From: Caryophanales bacterium UBA6331
Lineage (GTDB): Bacteria > Bacillota_I > Bacilli_A > RF39 > UBA660
Assembly: GCA_002438065.1 (NCBI GenBank)
Contig: DJSP01000084.1
Span: 1 to 39,816, forward strand
Direction of reading: 5' to 3'
Length of the DNA stretch: 39,816 nucleotides
The notes beneath the pieces were generated by a model that worked only from the letters and a program-made list of their open reading frames with translations, made no database searches and had not been told where the DNA came from. A program made the translations under genes and the position numbers. The number at the start of each line of letters is the position of its first letter. Positions within the stretch are counted from its first letter, which is position 1. Shown here piece after piece: positions 16,541 through 24,224 of the stretch.

Positions 16541-18027
16541 AGAAAAGAAAAATATTAATTACTGCTGTATTAATGTTCTTATTTACTATGTGCATTGCAC
16601 CAATAACTACATTTGCAGCAACAGAAATTGGCAAAGTACAAATTGGCTCTGTAAAATATGTTTATAATGTTGGAGATAAGCCAGAAGCAACAGCTGAAAA
16701 ATATAGCTCAGTTGGAGACTATTCTGCCAGCTACTATGACATTGAATTTGAATACTGGGAAGAAATGGAGAAAAGTGCAACAACTGGAGAATTAGAACCA
16801 GTTAAGTTTTGGTATTCTGATGAGAATAAAAATGCTGATTTAGCACAAGATAAAAGTATAATTACTTTTGAAGAAAACAAATCTTATATGTATAGTATAT
16901 CATTGAAAGCTAGAGATGGTTATACATTTGCAGAAAATACGGAAGTTTATGTAAATGGTGAAAAAGTAAAAACAATAAGCGTTGGACCAAATGGTAAAAC
17001 AATGTTTGTTGCTGCGATAAAAACTATGAAACCTAAAACTCGAACATATAAGCATATTAGTGAAGTTGAAATAAATAATGCAACAATTAGTTTTAAGGTA
17101 GGGGATAAACCTGTATTTTCAGGAAAAACACCTGAAAATGTTCCATATATTTACCAATCTGAATTTTGGAGTACTGATGGAGGCAAAAAATATTATTATG
17201 CTGCTGATTTTTGGAATATAAATAATCCTGATGATTTATTTACTAAATTTGAAAGTGGAAAGTCTTATACTTATGGAATTTACTTTAAAGCAGAAGAAGG
17301 ATATTGCTTTACAGCTGATACTAAATTAAAAATAAATGGTAAGTATTATGATTATGACACTTCTGAATATGATCCAATGTTACAATACAATGAAGGCGAA
17401 TATGCAACAATGTGGATTCACAACACAGGTTTGGTAATTACACCAAAATCTGAAAAGCTTGTAGATCTTATAGAGATAACTAATGTAACAACTAAATTTA
17501 ATGTTGGAGAAGCACCAAAATTTACTGGAAAAGTTGCTGATAATGCATTATATGAAATCGATTACGAAGGTTGGTCAGGTGAAAATGAAATGATAACAAC
17601 TTCAGAATATTGGAATAATCGTTTTAAAGATTGGGGAAATGCACCTCTTACATCATTTAAAGCAAATACAAAATATAGTTATACTATATATGTAAAATTA
17701 ACAGATGAAGCAGTAAAAAATGGTTACTATTTTGATAGAGATAAAACAAAATTAAGTATAAATGGAGAATTTATAAATATAGATTCAAAATATGTTGGCA
17801 TTGATGAGGGAAATCCTACTGTAGCTACTTTTGGTGAAGTTTTAAAAATGACACCTACATCAACTGATCAATCTCAAGACACTACAACAGGGGAAAGTAC
17901 TAGTACAAATGTAGAAAATCCTAAAACTGGTGATAATGTAATAATGTATTTAGCAACTGGAATTTTATCTATTATTGGACTTGCTGGAACTGCAGTAATT
18001 GTTTATAGAAAAAAGAAAATAAATTAA
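16537..18027 (+). CDS. Cell-wall-sorted surface protein with three internal repeats and NPKTG signal
   Basis: 496 residues. Signal peptide (about 1-28, ending TTFAA), three divergent repeats of about 130 residues (roughly 31-165, 174-303 and 308-438) and a sorting signal NPKTGDN (461-467) with a membrane span and the tail RKKKIN. Each repeat starts with an I/V-rich strand and a motif like F-x-VG-[DE]-x-P, contains SYxY-type strands before an aromatic-Gly segment, and ends in a strand of the form x-MxP/xTP. The repeats look like a new Ig-like or carbohydrate-binding fold. Third partner of the SrtB/regulator locus; its start overlaps the previous stop. A strong terminator follows the stop codon. 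Confidence 0.75.
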   Translation: MKKRKILITAVLMFLFTMCIAPITTFAATEIGKVQIGSVKYVYNVGDKPEATAEKYSSVGDYSASYYDIEFEYWEEMEKSATTGELEPVKFWYSDENKNADLAQDKSIITFEENKSYMYSISLKARDGYTFAENTEVYVNGEKVKTISVGPNGKTMFVAAIKTMKPKTRTYKHISEVEINNATISFKVGDKPVFSGKTPENVPYIYQSEFWSTDGGKKYYYAADFWNINNPDDLFTKFESGKSYTYGIYFKAEEGYCFTADTKLKINGKYYDYDTSEYDPMLQYNEGEYATMWIHNTGLVITPKSEKLVDLIEITNVTTKFNVGEAPKFTGKVADNALYEIDYEGWSGENEMITTSEYWNNRFKDWGNAPLTSFKANTKYSYTIYVKLTDEAVKNGYYFDRDKTKLSINGEFINIDSKYVGIDEGNPTVATFGEVLKMTPTSTDQSQDTTTGESTSTNVENPKTGDNVIMYLATGILSIIGLAGTAVIVYRKKKIN

Positions 18028-18032
18028 ACATT

Positions 18033-18060
18033 GAGTTAGATTCTTTCTGACTCTTTTTTT
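18033..18060 (+). terminator. Terminator of the surface-protein operon
   Basis: GAGTTAGA (18033-18040) pairs with TCTGACTC (18046-18053), one G.U pair, 5-nt loop, followed by seven T. Confidence 0.85.
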
Positions 18061-18114
18061 AATTCTAAAACATAGTATTAAAAAAATTTATATAATAGTT
18101 CTGCAATAGACACC

Positions 18115-18143
18115 TTTATGTTTTGTATAATGCGTGCTATAAT
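18115..18143 (+). promoter_or_regulatory. Probable promoter for the small-gene run at 18203
   Basis: A perfect TATAAT (18138-18143) with TTTATG 17 nt upstream. A second TATAAT lies at 18126-18131. The first one fits a start just ahead of the inverted repeat in the leader. Confidence 0.45.
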
Positions 18144-18149
18144 TATACA

Positions 18150-18193
18150 TAGTTATGTTAAATCAAAATAATTAATCTGACATAACTAGGAGG
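18150..18193 (+). promoter_or_regulatory. Leader inverted repeat abutting the ribosome binding site
   Basis: TAGTTATGT (18150-18158) and ACATAACTA (18180-18188) are perfect 9-nt inverted repeats with a 21-nt spacer. The last base of the right arm is also the first base of the SD AGGAGG (18188-18193) of the small gene at 18203. As RNA it would put a stem right at the SD; as DNA it could be an operator. Confidence 0.5.
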
Positions 18194-18202
18194 TATAGAA
18201 AA

Positions 18203-18364
18203 ATGTATAAAACTGTTGTTATAGGATATGTTCCAAAAGCTGACACCATGGCAAAAAAAGTGGAAGAGAAATCTAATGAAATGCATGAAGATGGATATGA
18301 ATTAGTAACAATGTCTATAACTAATTCTGCAAAAGCAATATTAGTATTTAAAAAAATGGCTTAA
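18203..18364 (+). CDS. Small DUF4177-like protein (53 aa)
   Basis: ATG at 18203 with AGGAGG upstream opens a 53-codon frame: MYKTVVIGYVPKADTMAKK, then a helix with EEKSNEMHEDGYELVTMSI, then a final strand AILVFKK. The order strand - helix - GYELV/GWRLV strand - closing hydrophobic strand matches the small DUF4177 fold, whose role is unknown. It is soluble and probably cytosolic. First gene after a promoter and a leader hairpin; a 67-residue membrane protein follows. Assignment rests on size and pattern only. Confidence 0.65.
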   Translation: MYKTVVIGYVPKADTMAKKVEEKSNEMHEDGYELVTMSITNSAKAILVFKKMA

Positions 18365-18399
18365 AAAATAATTGAAATTTAAATAAGAGTGAGGTATTT

Positions 18400-18603
18400 A
18401 TGAAAAAATTAAAAACAGGAATATTATTATTTATATTAGGAAATTTGTTATATCTAGCATATATATATTTTTGTGGAAATGAAGCAAGCGATATTAGTAA
18501 TTTCAGTAGTGGTCTTTTACTTGGATTATCTATTGGATGTAATCTTGTAGGTATCATTTTAGCTGTGGCATATATGTCTACAAATAATGAAAATAAAAAA
18601 TAA
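18400..18603 (+). CDS. Small two-span membrane protein, paralogue of the one at 34338
   Basis: 67 residues with two hydrophobic helices (about 5-25 and 38-60) joined by a loop with FSSGLLLGLSIGCNLVGIIL, a Gly/Ser-rich helix that could pack tightly. A diverged copy (FSSGLLVGLSIGCNFVGIIL) is encoded about 16 kb away at 34338-34547. Good SD (GTGAGG). No known family; both copies lie near genes for CPBP-type membrane proteins, which suggests a repeated gene set. Confidence 0.7.
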   Translation: MKKLKTGILLFILGNLLYLAYIYFCGNEASDISNFSSGLLLGLSIGCNLVGIILAVAYMSTNNENKK

Positions 18604-18631
18604 AAACTCTTATTAACACAGGAGTGAAATT

Positions 18632-19336
18632 GTGAAAAAAGAATTAAGTGTTAAACAGAAAAAAGCTGATAAGGATTTAAACATTATTATATTTGCTACT
18701 CTAATACCATTAATTCTTTATTTGATTTTTGGTAAAAATATTATGTTTTTTGCGGGGATAAATGAAGTAAATATATGGTTAAGATTTATTCCTATTATGT
18801 TAATTCAATTTGGATTAGCTGGATTAGGGAGCTTAATTGTTATTTGTTATAGAAATGAAAAATTAAAAGAATACGGACTTACAAAGAACAATTTTTTTAA
18901 GACAATTGTATTATCAATAACAGTATGCATTCCATCTATGATTTTTCTTTTAATGAACAATGAGATAGATTCGTATTTGCCTTTAAAAAATTGTACTTTT
19001 ACTAGAGTTTTTTTAAGTTCAGGTTTTCCTGTTAATATATTAGGATATACTCTAATAGCGTTAGTCTGGGGATTTGCAGAAGGATTTAATTATGTTGTGA
19101 TATCTAAAAAAATAAATGATAGATTCGTAAGTAAAAATAAATGGTTAAATTATGGTGCTATTGTATGTGGAATCGTATGTATATTAATTCATGGCATGAT
19201 TGGTTTTGATTTATATACTATTTTTGAGGCACTCTCTACATTTATAATAATTTATGGTATGCTAGTAATTAAGGACGAGACAAATAATGCATGGGGTTGT
19301 ATATTTATATTTTTACTTTTTTGGAACGCTATATAA
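18632..19336 (+). CDS. Polytopic membrane protein, CPBP-like with degenerate active site
   Basis: 234 residues from GTG at 18632 (SD GGAGTG), with 7-8 membrane spans. The general order of spans, LKEYGLT, a late WGFAEGFNYVVISKK helix and an ILIHGMIG helix recall CPBP (Abi/CAAX protease-like) intramembrane proteins. In active CPBP proteases the first motif is EExxxR; here it is AEGFNYV, which lacks the second Glu and the Arg. It is probably not a protease, or is a distinct branch. It follows the small two-span protein by 28 nt. Confidence 0.5.
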   Translation: MKKELSVKQKKADKDLNIIIFATLIPLILYLIFGKNIMFFAGINEVNIWLRFIPIMLIQFGLAGLGSLIVICYRNEKLKEYGLTKNNFFKTIVLSITVCIPSMIFLLMNNEIDSYLPLKNCTFTRVFLSSGFPVNILGYTLIALVWGFAEGFNYVVISKKINDRFVSKNKWLNYGAIVCGIVCILIHGMIGFDLYTIFEALSTFIIIYGMLVIKDETNNAWGCIFIFLLFWNAI

Positions 19337-19366
19337 ATATAAATCCTAAATTTTGAGGAAAAAGAT

Positions 19367-19558
19367 ATGAAAAGAAATGAAAATAGAAATTTAAAAAATG
19401 AATAAGATAGTTATTTAGCAATTGGTATGTGTTGTGGTGTGAGTATTGGCATTGCAATAGGAGCTGCTACTGATAGTATGAATATTAGTTTAGCCATAGG
19501 AATTTGTATTGGAACAGTAGTAGGTTTAATGATGGATAAAACAAATAATAAAAAGTAA
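19367..19558 (+). pseudogene. Small Gly-rich membrane protein interrupted by an in-frame stop
   Basis: After an ATG at 19367 (TTTTGAGGAA upstream) there are 12 codons and then TAA (19403-19405). The same frame continues for 50 codons (LAIGMCCGVSIGIAIGAATD, then a second Gly-rich helix, ending DKTNNKK) to the TAA at 19556. Two glycine-zipper-like helices are typical of small bacterial membrane proteins of this kind. A restart at the ATG at 19427 lacks an SD. A single base change would repair it, so the break looks recent. Confidence 0.6.
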
Positions 19559-19569
19559 GGTAATAAAAT

Positions 19570-20175
19570 ATGAAAAATAAAAAAATAACAAGTGAAAAAA
19601 TACTTAAAAGGCGAGAAAATCAGGCTTATTGTTTATTGTTTTTCATCTTTGCTGGTATACCAACAATACTCATTATTACACTTAGATGGTTCTTATCAGA
19701 TGATTTTTCTATGGGGTTAACAGGATTTTTACAAAATGTATTTGCAAATATTGTCTTTATTCTAATTGCAATAGTTATAATTATATCTTCTATAAAGAGA
19801 GTACCAAATAAGCCTCTTAAAAAACTAATTTTAAAGATAGTAATTATTGTTATAAGTGCTATTGCAGTCATTCTTCTTGCTAGACCAATTATATTAGATA
19901 TTCCTTATATTAAACATCCAAAAGAAACATATCTTAATAATCTTGAATTCTATGATGATACCAATTATGAGTATTTAATGTTTTATGATGTTTATGGAAA
20001 AGATTTGGAAGGTAAGTACCATACATTTCATATTAGTGAGGAACTGATGGAGAAGGGTAAAAAAATGTTAGAATTAAATGATGATTTATCTATAAAAATT
20101 TCTTATTTACCACATACTTCTACATTAATGACGCTTGAGTTTATTACGGGAAATGGAGAAAAAACTTATGAATAA
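19570..20175 (+). CDS. Three-span membrane protein of unknown function
   Basis: 201 residues. Three hydrophobic helices (about 20-40, 55-77 and 85-107) followed by a soluble C-terminal domain of about 90 residues rich in acidic and aromatic residues (YDDTNYEYLMFYDVYGKDL). An SD is hard to see (AAGGTAATAAA). The stop overlaps the start of the following gene by 8 nt. No recognisable family. Confidence 0.5.
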   Translation: MKNKKITSEKILKRRENQAYCLLFFIFAGIPTILIITLRWFLSDDFSMGLTGFLQNVFANIVFILIAIVIIISSIKRVPNKPLKKLILKIVIIVISAIAVILLARPIILDIPYIKHPKETYLNNLEFYDDTNYEYLMFYDVYGKDLEGKYHTFHISEELMEKGKKMLELNDDLSIKISYLPHTSTLMTLEFITGNGEKTYE

Positions 20176-20749
20176 TTGTATGAAAAAATTTATTAAAAAA
20201 TTTAAGCCATCAGAAAATTTACAAAAGCCTGATGAAGATATTTTGAATTTTTTTAAAGAAATTTTGCCAAATGAAATAATAAATCTATGGGAAGAATATG
20301 GTTTTGGAGATTATGGAAATGGCTTAATTAAGATAATAAATCCTAGAGATTATATGAATAGTTTGTATGCGTGGCTTGGTAGAATAGATAATACTAGAAT
20401 ACCAATAATTCTAACAGCGTTTGGAGATATATTTTATTATAGAAAACTAGAAGATGGTAAAAATGATATATCTATGCTAGATATACATTATAGAAAAACT
20501 ATAGTATGTAGTTATTCATATCAAGAGTTTTTTGAAAAGTATATTGTAGATAAAAAAGTTATAAAAAATGTTTTAAGAATAGATTTATACAAAAAGGCTG
20601 TAAAAAAAATAGGCAAACTTAATGATAAAGATATATTTTTCTTTGTACCGGCGTTGGTTTTAGGTGGTAAAGAAGATATAAAATATATAGATAAAGGTAA
20701 TTGTATTATACATCAACAAATTTTGCTAAATTTGATAAATAATAGGTGA
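20168..20749 (+). CDS. Orphan immunity-like protein (GAD-like/DUF1851, Tdi1-type)
   Basis: 193 residues from ATG at 20168 (GGAGAAAAAA before it). The pattern is that of the GAD-like plus DUF1851 (T6SS immunity Tdi1 C-terminal) pair: LPNEIINLWEEYGFGDYGNGLIKIINP, then IPIILTAFGDIFYYRK, then HYRKTIV, then a helix with YKKAVKKIGKLNDKDIFFFVPALVLGG. Such proteins neutralise DNase toxins in Agrobacterium and occur as orphan immunity genes in polymorphic-toxin loci of Gram-positives. No toxin gene is adjacent; the neighbours are a membrane protein and a decayed lipoprotein gene. It may protect against toxins from other strains. The specific toxin is not inferable. Confidence 0.75.
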   Translation: MNNCMKKFIKKFKPSENLQKPDEDILNFFKEILPNEIINLWEEYGFGDYGNGLIKIINPRDYMNSLYAWLGRIDNTRIPIILTAFGDIFYYRKLEDGKNDISMLDIHYRKTIVCSYSYQEFFEKYIVDKKVIKNVLRIDLYKKAVKKIGKLNDKDIFFFVPALVLGGKEDIKYIDKGNCIIHQQILLNLINNR

Positions 20750-20753
20750 AGGC

Positions 20754-21459
20754 ATGAAACATCAAAATATTTAATAATACTTGTCATATTATTTATAATA
20801 TTACTAACTGGTTGCACAACTCAAGAGGACAAAAAGATGTGTATAGATATGTAAAAAAACATACAGATCAAAAAAGTTAAGGTATACAAAGAAAGATTAG
20901 AAAATACAGGCGAAGATGGTTATGTAGATTATATTTGGAATGTAACTGCTGATGATGTATCATTCCATGCTAAGAATGATTATGGTTAGAGATCATCATT
21001 GGTCTTAAATAGTCCTAGTTACGATTATTATTGAGATTCACTATTAAAAGCATATTTTAATTCTGATTACTACCTGATTTTATACTCGATGAAAAGAAAG
21101 GAAAATGATTATATTTTTGAAACTGGTTATGGTATTTCAAATAGTTTTTTATACCATGTACTAATTCAAACTCCTATTAATAGTAATAATATGTCAAGAA
21201 ATATTATTTATGGTGGAGATAGTACTAGCCTTACTATGTTATTGATAAAAATCATAATAACTATGAAATATCTTATGATTTTCCAGATGATGATGGAACA
21301 AATCAAGGTGAACATTCTTATTTTTTAAAAAATGGTGTATCTGTAGAACGAGAATATAAATCAAGCGATTATTTTTCAATACATGAAGTTGAAAAAATAT
21401 TTGGATTGAAATTATATATTGGTGTACCAATGGAGGAAAAAATATTGATAAACATATGA
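20754..21459 (+). pseudogene. Decayed lipoprotein gene with several frameshifts and stops
   Basis: From an ATG at 20754 the coding sense moves between frames. It gives a lipoprotein signal ending LLTGC TTQEDKK, then a stop (TAA about 20853); next KVYKERLENTGEDGYVDYIW, broken by TAG (about 20987) and TGA (about 21032); then MKRKENDYIFETGYGIS; then another frame shift near 21240; and finally YEISYDFPDDDGTNQGEHSY to TGA at 21457-21459. All three stop codons occur inside it, so it is ordinary decay and not recoding. It is the ruin of a secreted lipoprotein of about 230 residues with no named family. The next gene starts inside its last codon. Confidence 0.8.
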
Positions 21460-22004
21460 AAAAAATATATTTAATATTAATGCATACTAATACGTTTCCA
21501 TCAAAATTAGTAAAAATTTTTACAAGATACATGTATAGTCATGTAGCAATTTCCTTAAATAAAGGTTGTGACACATTATATAGTTTTGGAAGAAAAAGAG
21601 TTGATTCAATTTTAGATGGAGGGTTTATTGCACAACAAAGACAAGGAGAATTTTTTAAAAAATTTCACAATACAATATGTATAATATATGAGATAGATGT
21701 TACTTTAGAACAATTTCAAGCAATAAATAAAATTATTAATGATATGCAATTAAATGCTATAAAATATAAATATGATTTTATAGGAATTGTTTTAAGATTT
21801 TTTGGAATACCATTTGTTATGAAAAATAGATATGTATGCAGTTATTTTGTTGCTGATGTATTAGAAAAAGCACAAATTTATAAATTTAATAAAAAAGTAT
21901 GCTTTATAAAACCAAAAGACTTTGAAAATATCAAAGAAAGTAAAAAAATATATAGTGGTCTTTATTGTTCATATAGAGTAAGAAAAAATTTTGATGAAAT
22001 ATAA
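21456..22004 (+). CDS. Permuted NlpC/P60-type (YiiX/YycO-like) papain-like amidase
   Basis: 182 residues. The pattern His29 (MYSHVAISL) followed about 100 residues later by Cys128 (NRYVCSYFVADVLEKA) is that of circularly permuted NlpC/P60 or YiiX-like enzymes, in which the His strand comes before the Cys helix. These enzymes hydrolyse or form amide bonds on peptides or lipids. There is no signal peptide, so it may act inside the cell. The start overlaps the lipoprotein pseudogene by ATGA, and the SD GGAGG is far (about 19 nt), so translation may once have depended on the now broken gene. Confidence 0.7.
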   Translation: MKKIYLILMHTNTFPSKLVKIFTRYMYSHVAISLNKGCDTLYSFGRKRVDSILDGGFIAQQRQGEFFKKFHNTICIIYEIDVTLEQFQAINKIINDMQLNAIKYKYDFIGIVLRFFGIPFVMKNRYVCSYFVADVLEKAQIYKFNKKVCFIKPKDFENIKESKKIYSGLYCSYRVRKNFDEI

Positions 22005-22027
22005 AATAAAAGGTAAGGAAATAAAAT

Positions 22028-22554
22028 ATGAAAAAAGGCATAATAATTTATCAATCAAAGTACGGTGCAACTAAAAAGTATGTAGATTGGCTAATTGAAA
22101 AAACAAAATTCGATTGTATTGAAACATCTAATGCAAAAATAAAAGAAATTGAAAAATACGATACAATAATTTTATGTGGAGGTATTTATGCTTCTGGTAT
22201 AGCAGGTTTATCATTTTTTAGAAAAAATTATGATATATTAAAAAATAAAAAATTAGCTATATTTTGTGTTGGTGTATCTCCTTTTGAAAAACAGGCATTT
22301 AATGAAGTAAAAGCACGTAATCTTAAGGAAGACTTAAAAGATATTCCTACATTTTATGGTAGGGGAGCTTGGGATGAAGAAAAAATGTCATTTAAAGATA
22401 GAACTTTATGTAAACTATTGCAAAAGGCAATTGCAAATAAAGACCCTAAAACTTATGAACCATGGATGAAAGCATTAATGGGTGCAATGGGAAAAAATGT
22501 GATTGGACTGATAAGAAATATTTAAAGCCACTATTAGAGTACATTGATAATTAG
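22028..22554 (+). pseudogene. Flavodoxin-domain protein, frameshifted at an A6 tract
   Basis: The frame gives 165 residues and stops at 22525, but the sense of the last part is wrong. The N-terminal YQSKYGATKKYVDWL (FMN phosphate loop), ILCGGIYASGIAG and FCVGVSP are classic Flavodoxin_5/HemG-like features. After MKALMGAMGK the frame turns to NVIGLIRNI, while the other frame reads KCDWTDKKYLKPLLEYIDN and stops at TAG 22552-22554, which fits the usual C-terminus of this family. One extra A in the A6 run at 22492-22497 would restore it. So it is a recent -1 lesion, a slippage-prone switch or a homopolymer sequencing error. The short form may still fold. Confidence 0.7.
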
Positions 22555-22588
22555 TTAGGAAATAGTAGTTGTAGAGGAGGATAAAATC

Positions 22589-23119
22589 GTGAAAATAATA
22601 ATATATGGTTCTAAGTATGGTACTACAAGACAGTATGCAATGGAATTATCAAAAAAGACTAATATTAAAGCAGAAAGCTATGAAAATATAAAAAATATAA
22701 ATGAATATGAAACAATTATATATATTGGGGCACTATATGCTGGAGGAGTTTTAGGAATGACTAAAACATTTAAAAAAATATCTAATTGTGAAAATAAAAA
22801 AATAATAATAGCAACAGTTGGATTAGCAGATCCTACGGATAAAGAAAATATAAATAATATAGAAAATAGTATGAAAAAACAACTTCCAAATGAAATATAC
22901 GAAAAAGCATCTATTTATCATTTAAGAGGTGGAATAGATTATTCAAAACTCAATTTTTTACATAAAACAATGATGAGAATACTTTATAATAAAATAAAAA
23001 GTTTACCAGAAGAAAAGAAAACGGCAGAAGATAAAACAATGATAGATAGTTATAATAAAAAAGTAAACTTTGTAGACTTTTCTAGCTTAAAAAATATGAT
23101 TGATGAAATTAAAAGATAA
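22589..23119 (+). CDS. Flavodoxin-domain protein
   Basis: 176 residues from GTG at 22589, with a strong SD (GAGGAGG). YGSKYGTTRQYAMEL is the FMN phosphate-binding loop, followed by IIYIGALYAGGVLGM and ATVGLADP of the flavodoxin fold, and ending in a helix. It resembles the preceding gene in family and order of motifs, so the pair is a tandem duplication. These proteins bind FMN and carry electrons or protect redox-sensitive partners. The partner is not known. The flavodoxins lie upstream of a Ca2+ ATPase and a thiol-redox operon. Confidence 0.8.
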   Translation: MKIIIYGSKYGTTRQYAMELSKKTNIKAESYENIKNINEYETIIYIGALYAGGVLGMTKTFKKISNCENKKIIIATVGLADPTDKENINNIENSMKKQLPNEIYEKASIYHLRGGIDYSKLNFLHKTMMRILYNKIKSLPEEKKTAEDKTMIDSYNKKVNFVDFSSLKNMIDEIKR

Positions 23120-23140
23120 TGTACTGTTTAGGAGAAAGAT

Positions 23141-23569
23141 ATGCAAAAAAGAAAACTGATTTTTATAATTGTATTGCTTGTGTGTATAAGTGCTATATTA
23201 GGAGTTTTATATTTTAATAAAGTTTATAAATCTTCTTATGCTTTGAATATACCATCAGAAGATAATGTTTACAACATAAATTTGGAACAAAATGGAAAAA
23301 TAATTCAGGTAAATGAGCAGGATAAAATAAAGGATATTATAAATATTATTGGTAAAGTTAAAAGAACAACAACTAATGAAAGTGTACAAGATAGTCCTAT
23401 AAATGTAGAAAATGAAATAAAAATAGATTTTGAATATGATGAAAACAAATCTTCGACTGTATTTATTTATAAGAAAAAAGGTAAATACTTTATTGAACAA
23501 CCTTATAATGGAATATATAGAATATCTTTAGATGATCACAATTCGATTGTAAAATATATAAGAAATTAA
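23141..23569 (+). CDS. DUF5301-like membrane-anchored protein
   Basis: 142 residues with an N-terminal membrane helix (about 5-25) and an extracellular beta-rich domain. NIPSEDNVYNINLEQNGK is the DUF5301 opening; then come short strand-rich segments and the end RISLDDHNSIVKYI. The function of the family is not known. SD GGAGAAAG. It is followed by a lipoprotein gene with a 36-nt gap. Confidence 0.65.
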   Translation: MQKRKLIFIIVLLVCISAILGVLYFNKVYKSSYALNIPSEDNVYNINLEQNGKIIQVNEQDKIKDIINIIGKVKRTTTNESVQDSPINVENEIKIDFEYDENKSSTVFIYKKKGKYFIEQPYNGIYRISLDDHNSIVKYIRN

Positions 23570-23605
23570 ATATAAATTGTAATTTATAAAAATGGAGGAT
23601 TAATT

Positions 23606-24166
23606 ATGAAAAAGAAATTATTTATTATTTTATTATGTGGAGTTATGATATTGGGATTAACAGGATGTGGTAAGTCTAGTGTAGAAGATGCTAAAAATGA
23701 TTTACAAGATAGTCAAGAAAAGTATGGCTCTGTTGAAAAGGAGACTGCCGATGTTTTAGTTGCAAAATTTAATACTGAAGTAGTAGATAACAGCACATTA
23801 AATCCAGCATCAACTGATTATTTAACTGAATATAATAATCAGTATTGGTATGGATTACTTGATGGGGTTTCATTAGTAGTTGTTCCAGAAAAATATACAG
23901 GAGATAAAGCAACTGACATAGTAGATTATATGCTTATTTATGTAGATAAAACTAGTAAATATGGTGATGATGCACTTACATATGCTAAACATTTAATCAA
24001 AGCAAATTATAATGATGCGTCGAAAACTGAAATTGATACATTATTAGAGGAAGCAAAAACTAAATCAACTACTGGTAAAACAGCATACAATGGAAAGGGT
24101 ATTTCTGTTGGTTATTTAGATAAGAATGATTATTATCAATATCAAGTGTTAAGATTTTATAAATAA
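23606..24166 (+). CDS. Lipoprotein of unknown function
   Basis: 186 residues, with a lipobox LTGC and Cys21 as the lipidated residue, so it is anchored to the outer leaflet of the membrane. The mature part starts with a helix (VEDAKNDLQDSQEKYG) and has LLDGVSLVVVPEKYTGDKATD and a C-terminal strand YYQYQVLRFYK. Strong SD (TGGAGG). No named family. The gene has its own spacer with the ATTGTAA element shared by several gaps in this area. Confidence 0.65.
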   Translation: MKKKLFIILLCGVMILGLTGCGKSSVEDAKNDLQDSQEKYGSVEKETADVLVAKFNTEVVDNSTLNPASTDYLTEYNNQYWYGLLDGVSLVVVPEKYTGDKATDIVDYMLIYVDKTSKYGDDALTYAKHLIKANYNDASKTEIDTLLEEAKTKSTTGKTAYNGKGISVGYLDKNDYYQYQVLRFYK

Positions 24167-24224
24167 TTTTAATATAGTTATTTATTATAAAAATTGTAAT
24201 TTATGTGAAAGATTGGAGTATATT

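Noticed and set aside
18632..19336. Full CPBP protease
   Set aside because: The first catalytic motif is AEGFNYV instead of EExxxR, so I call it only CPBP-like; the two CPBP proteins at 24225 and 33692 keep all motifs.
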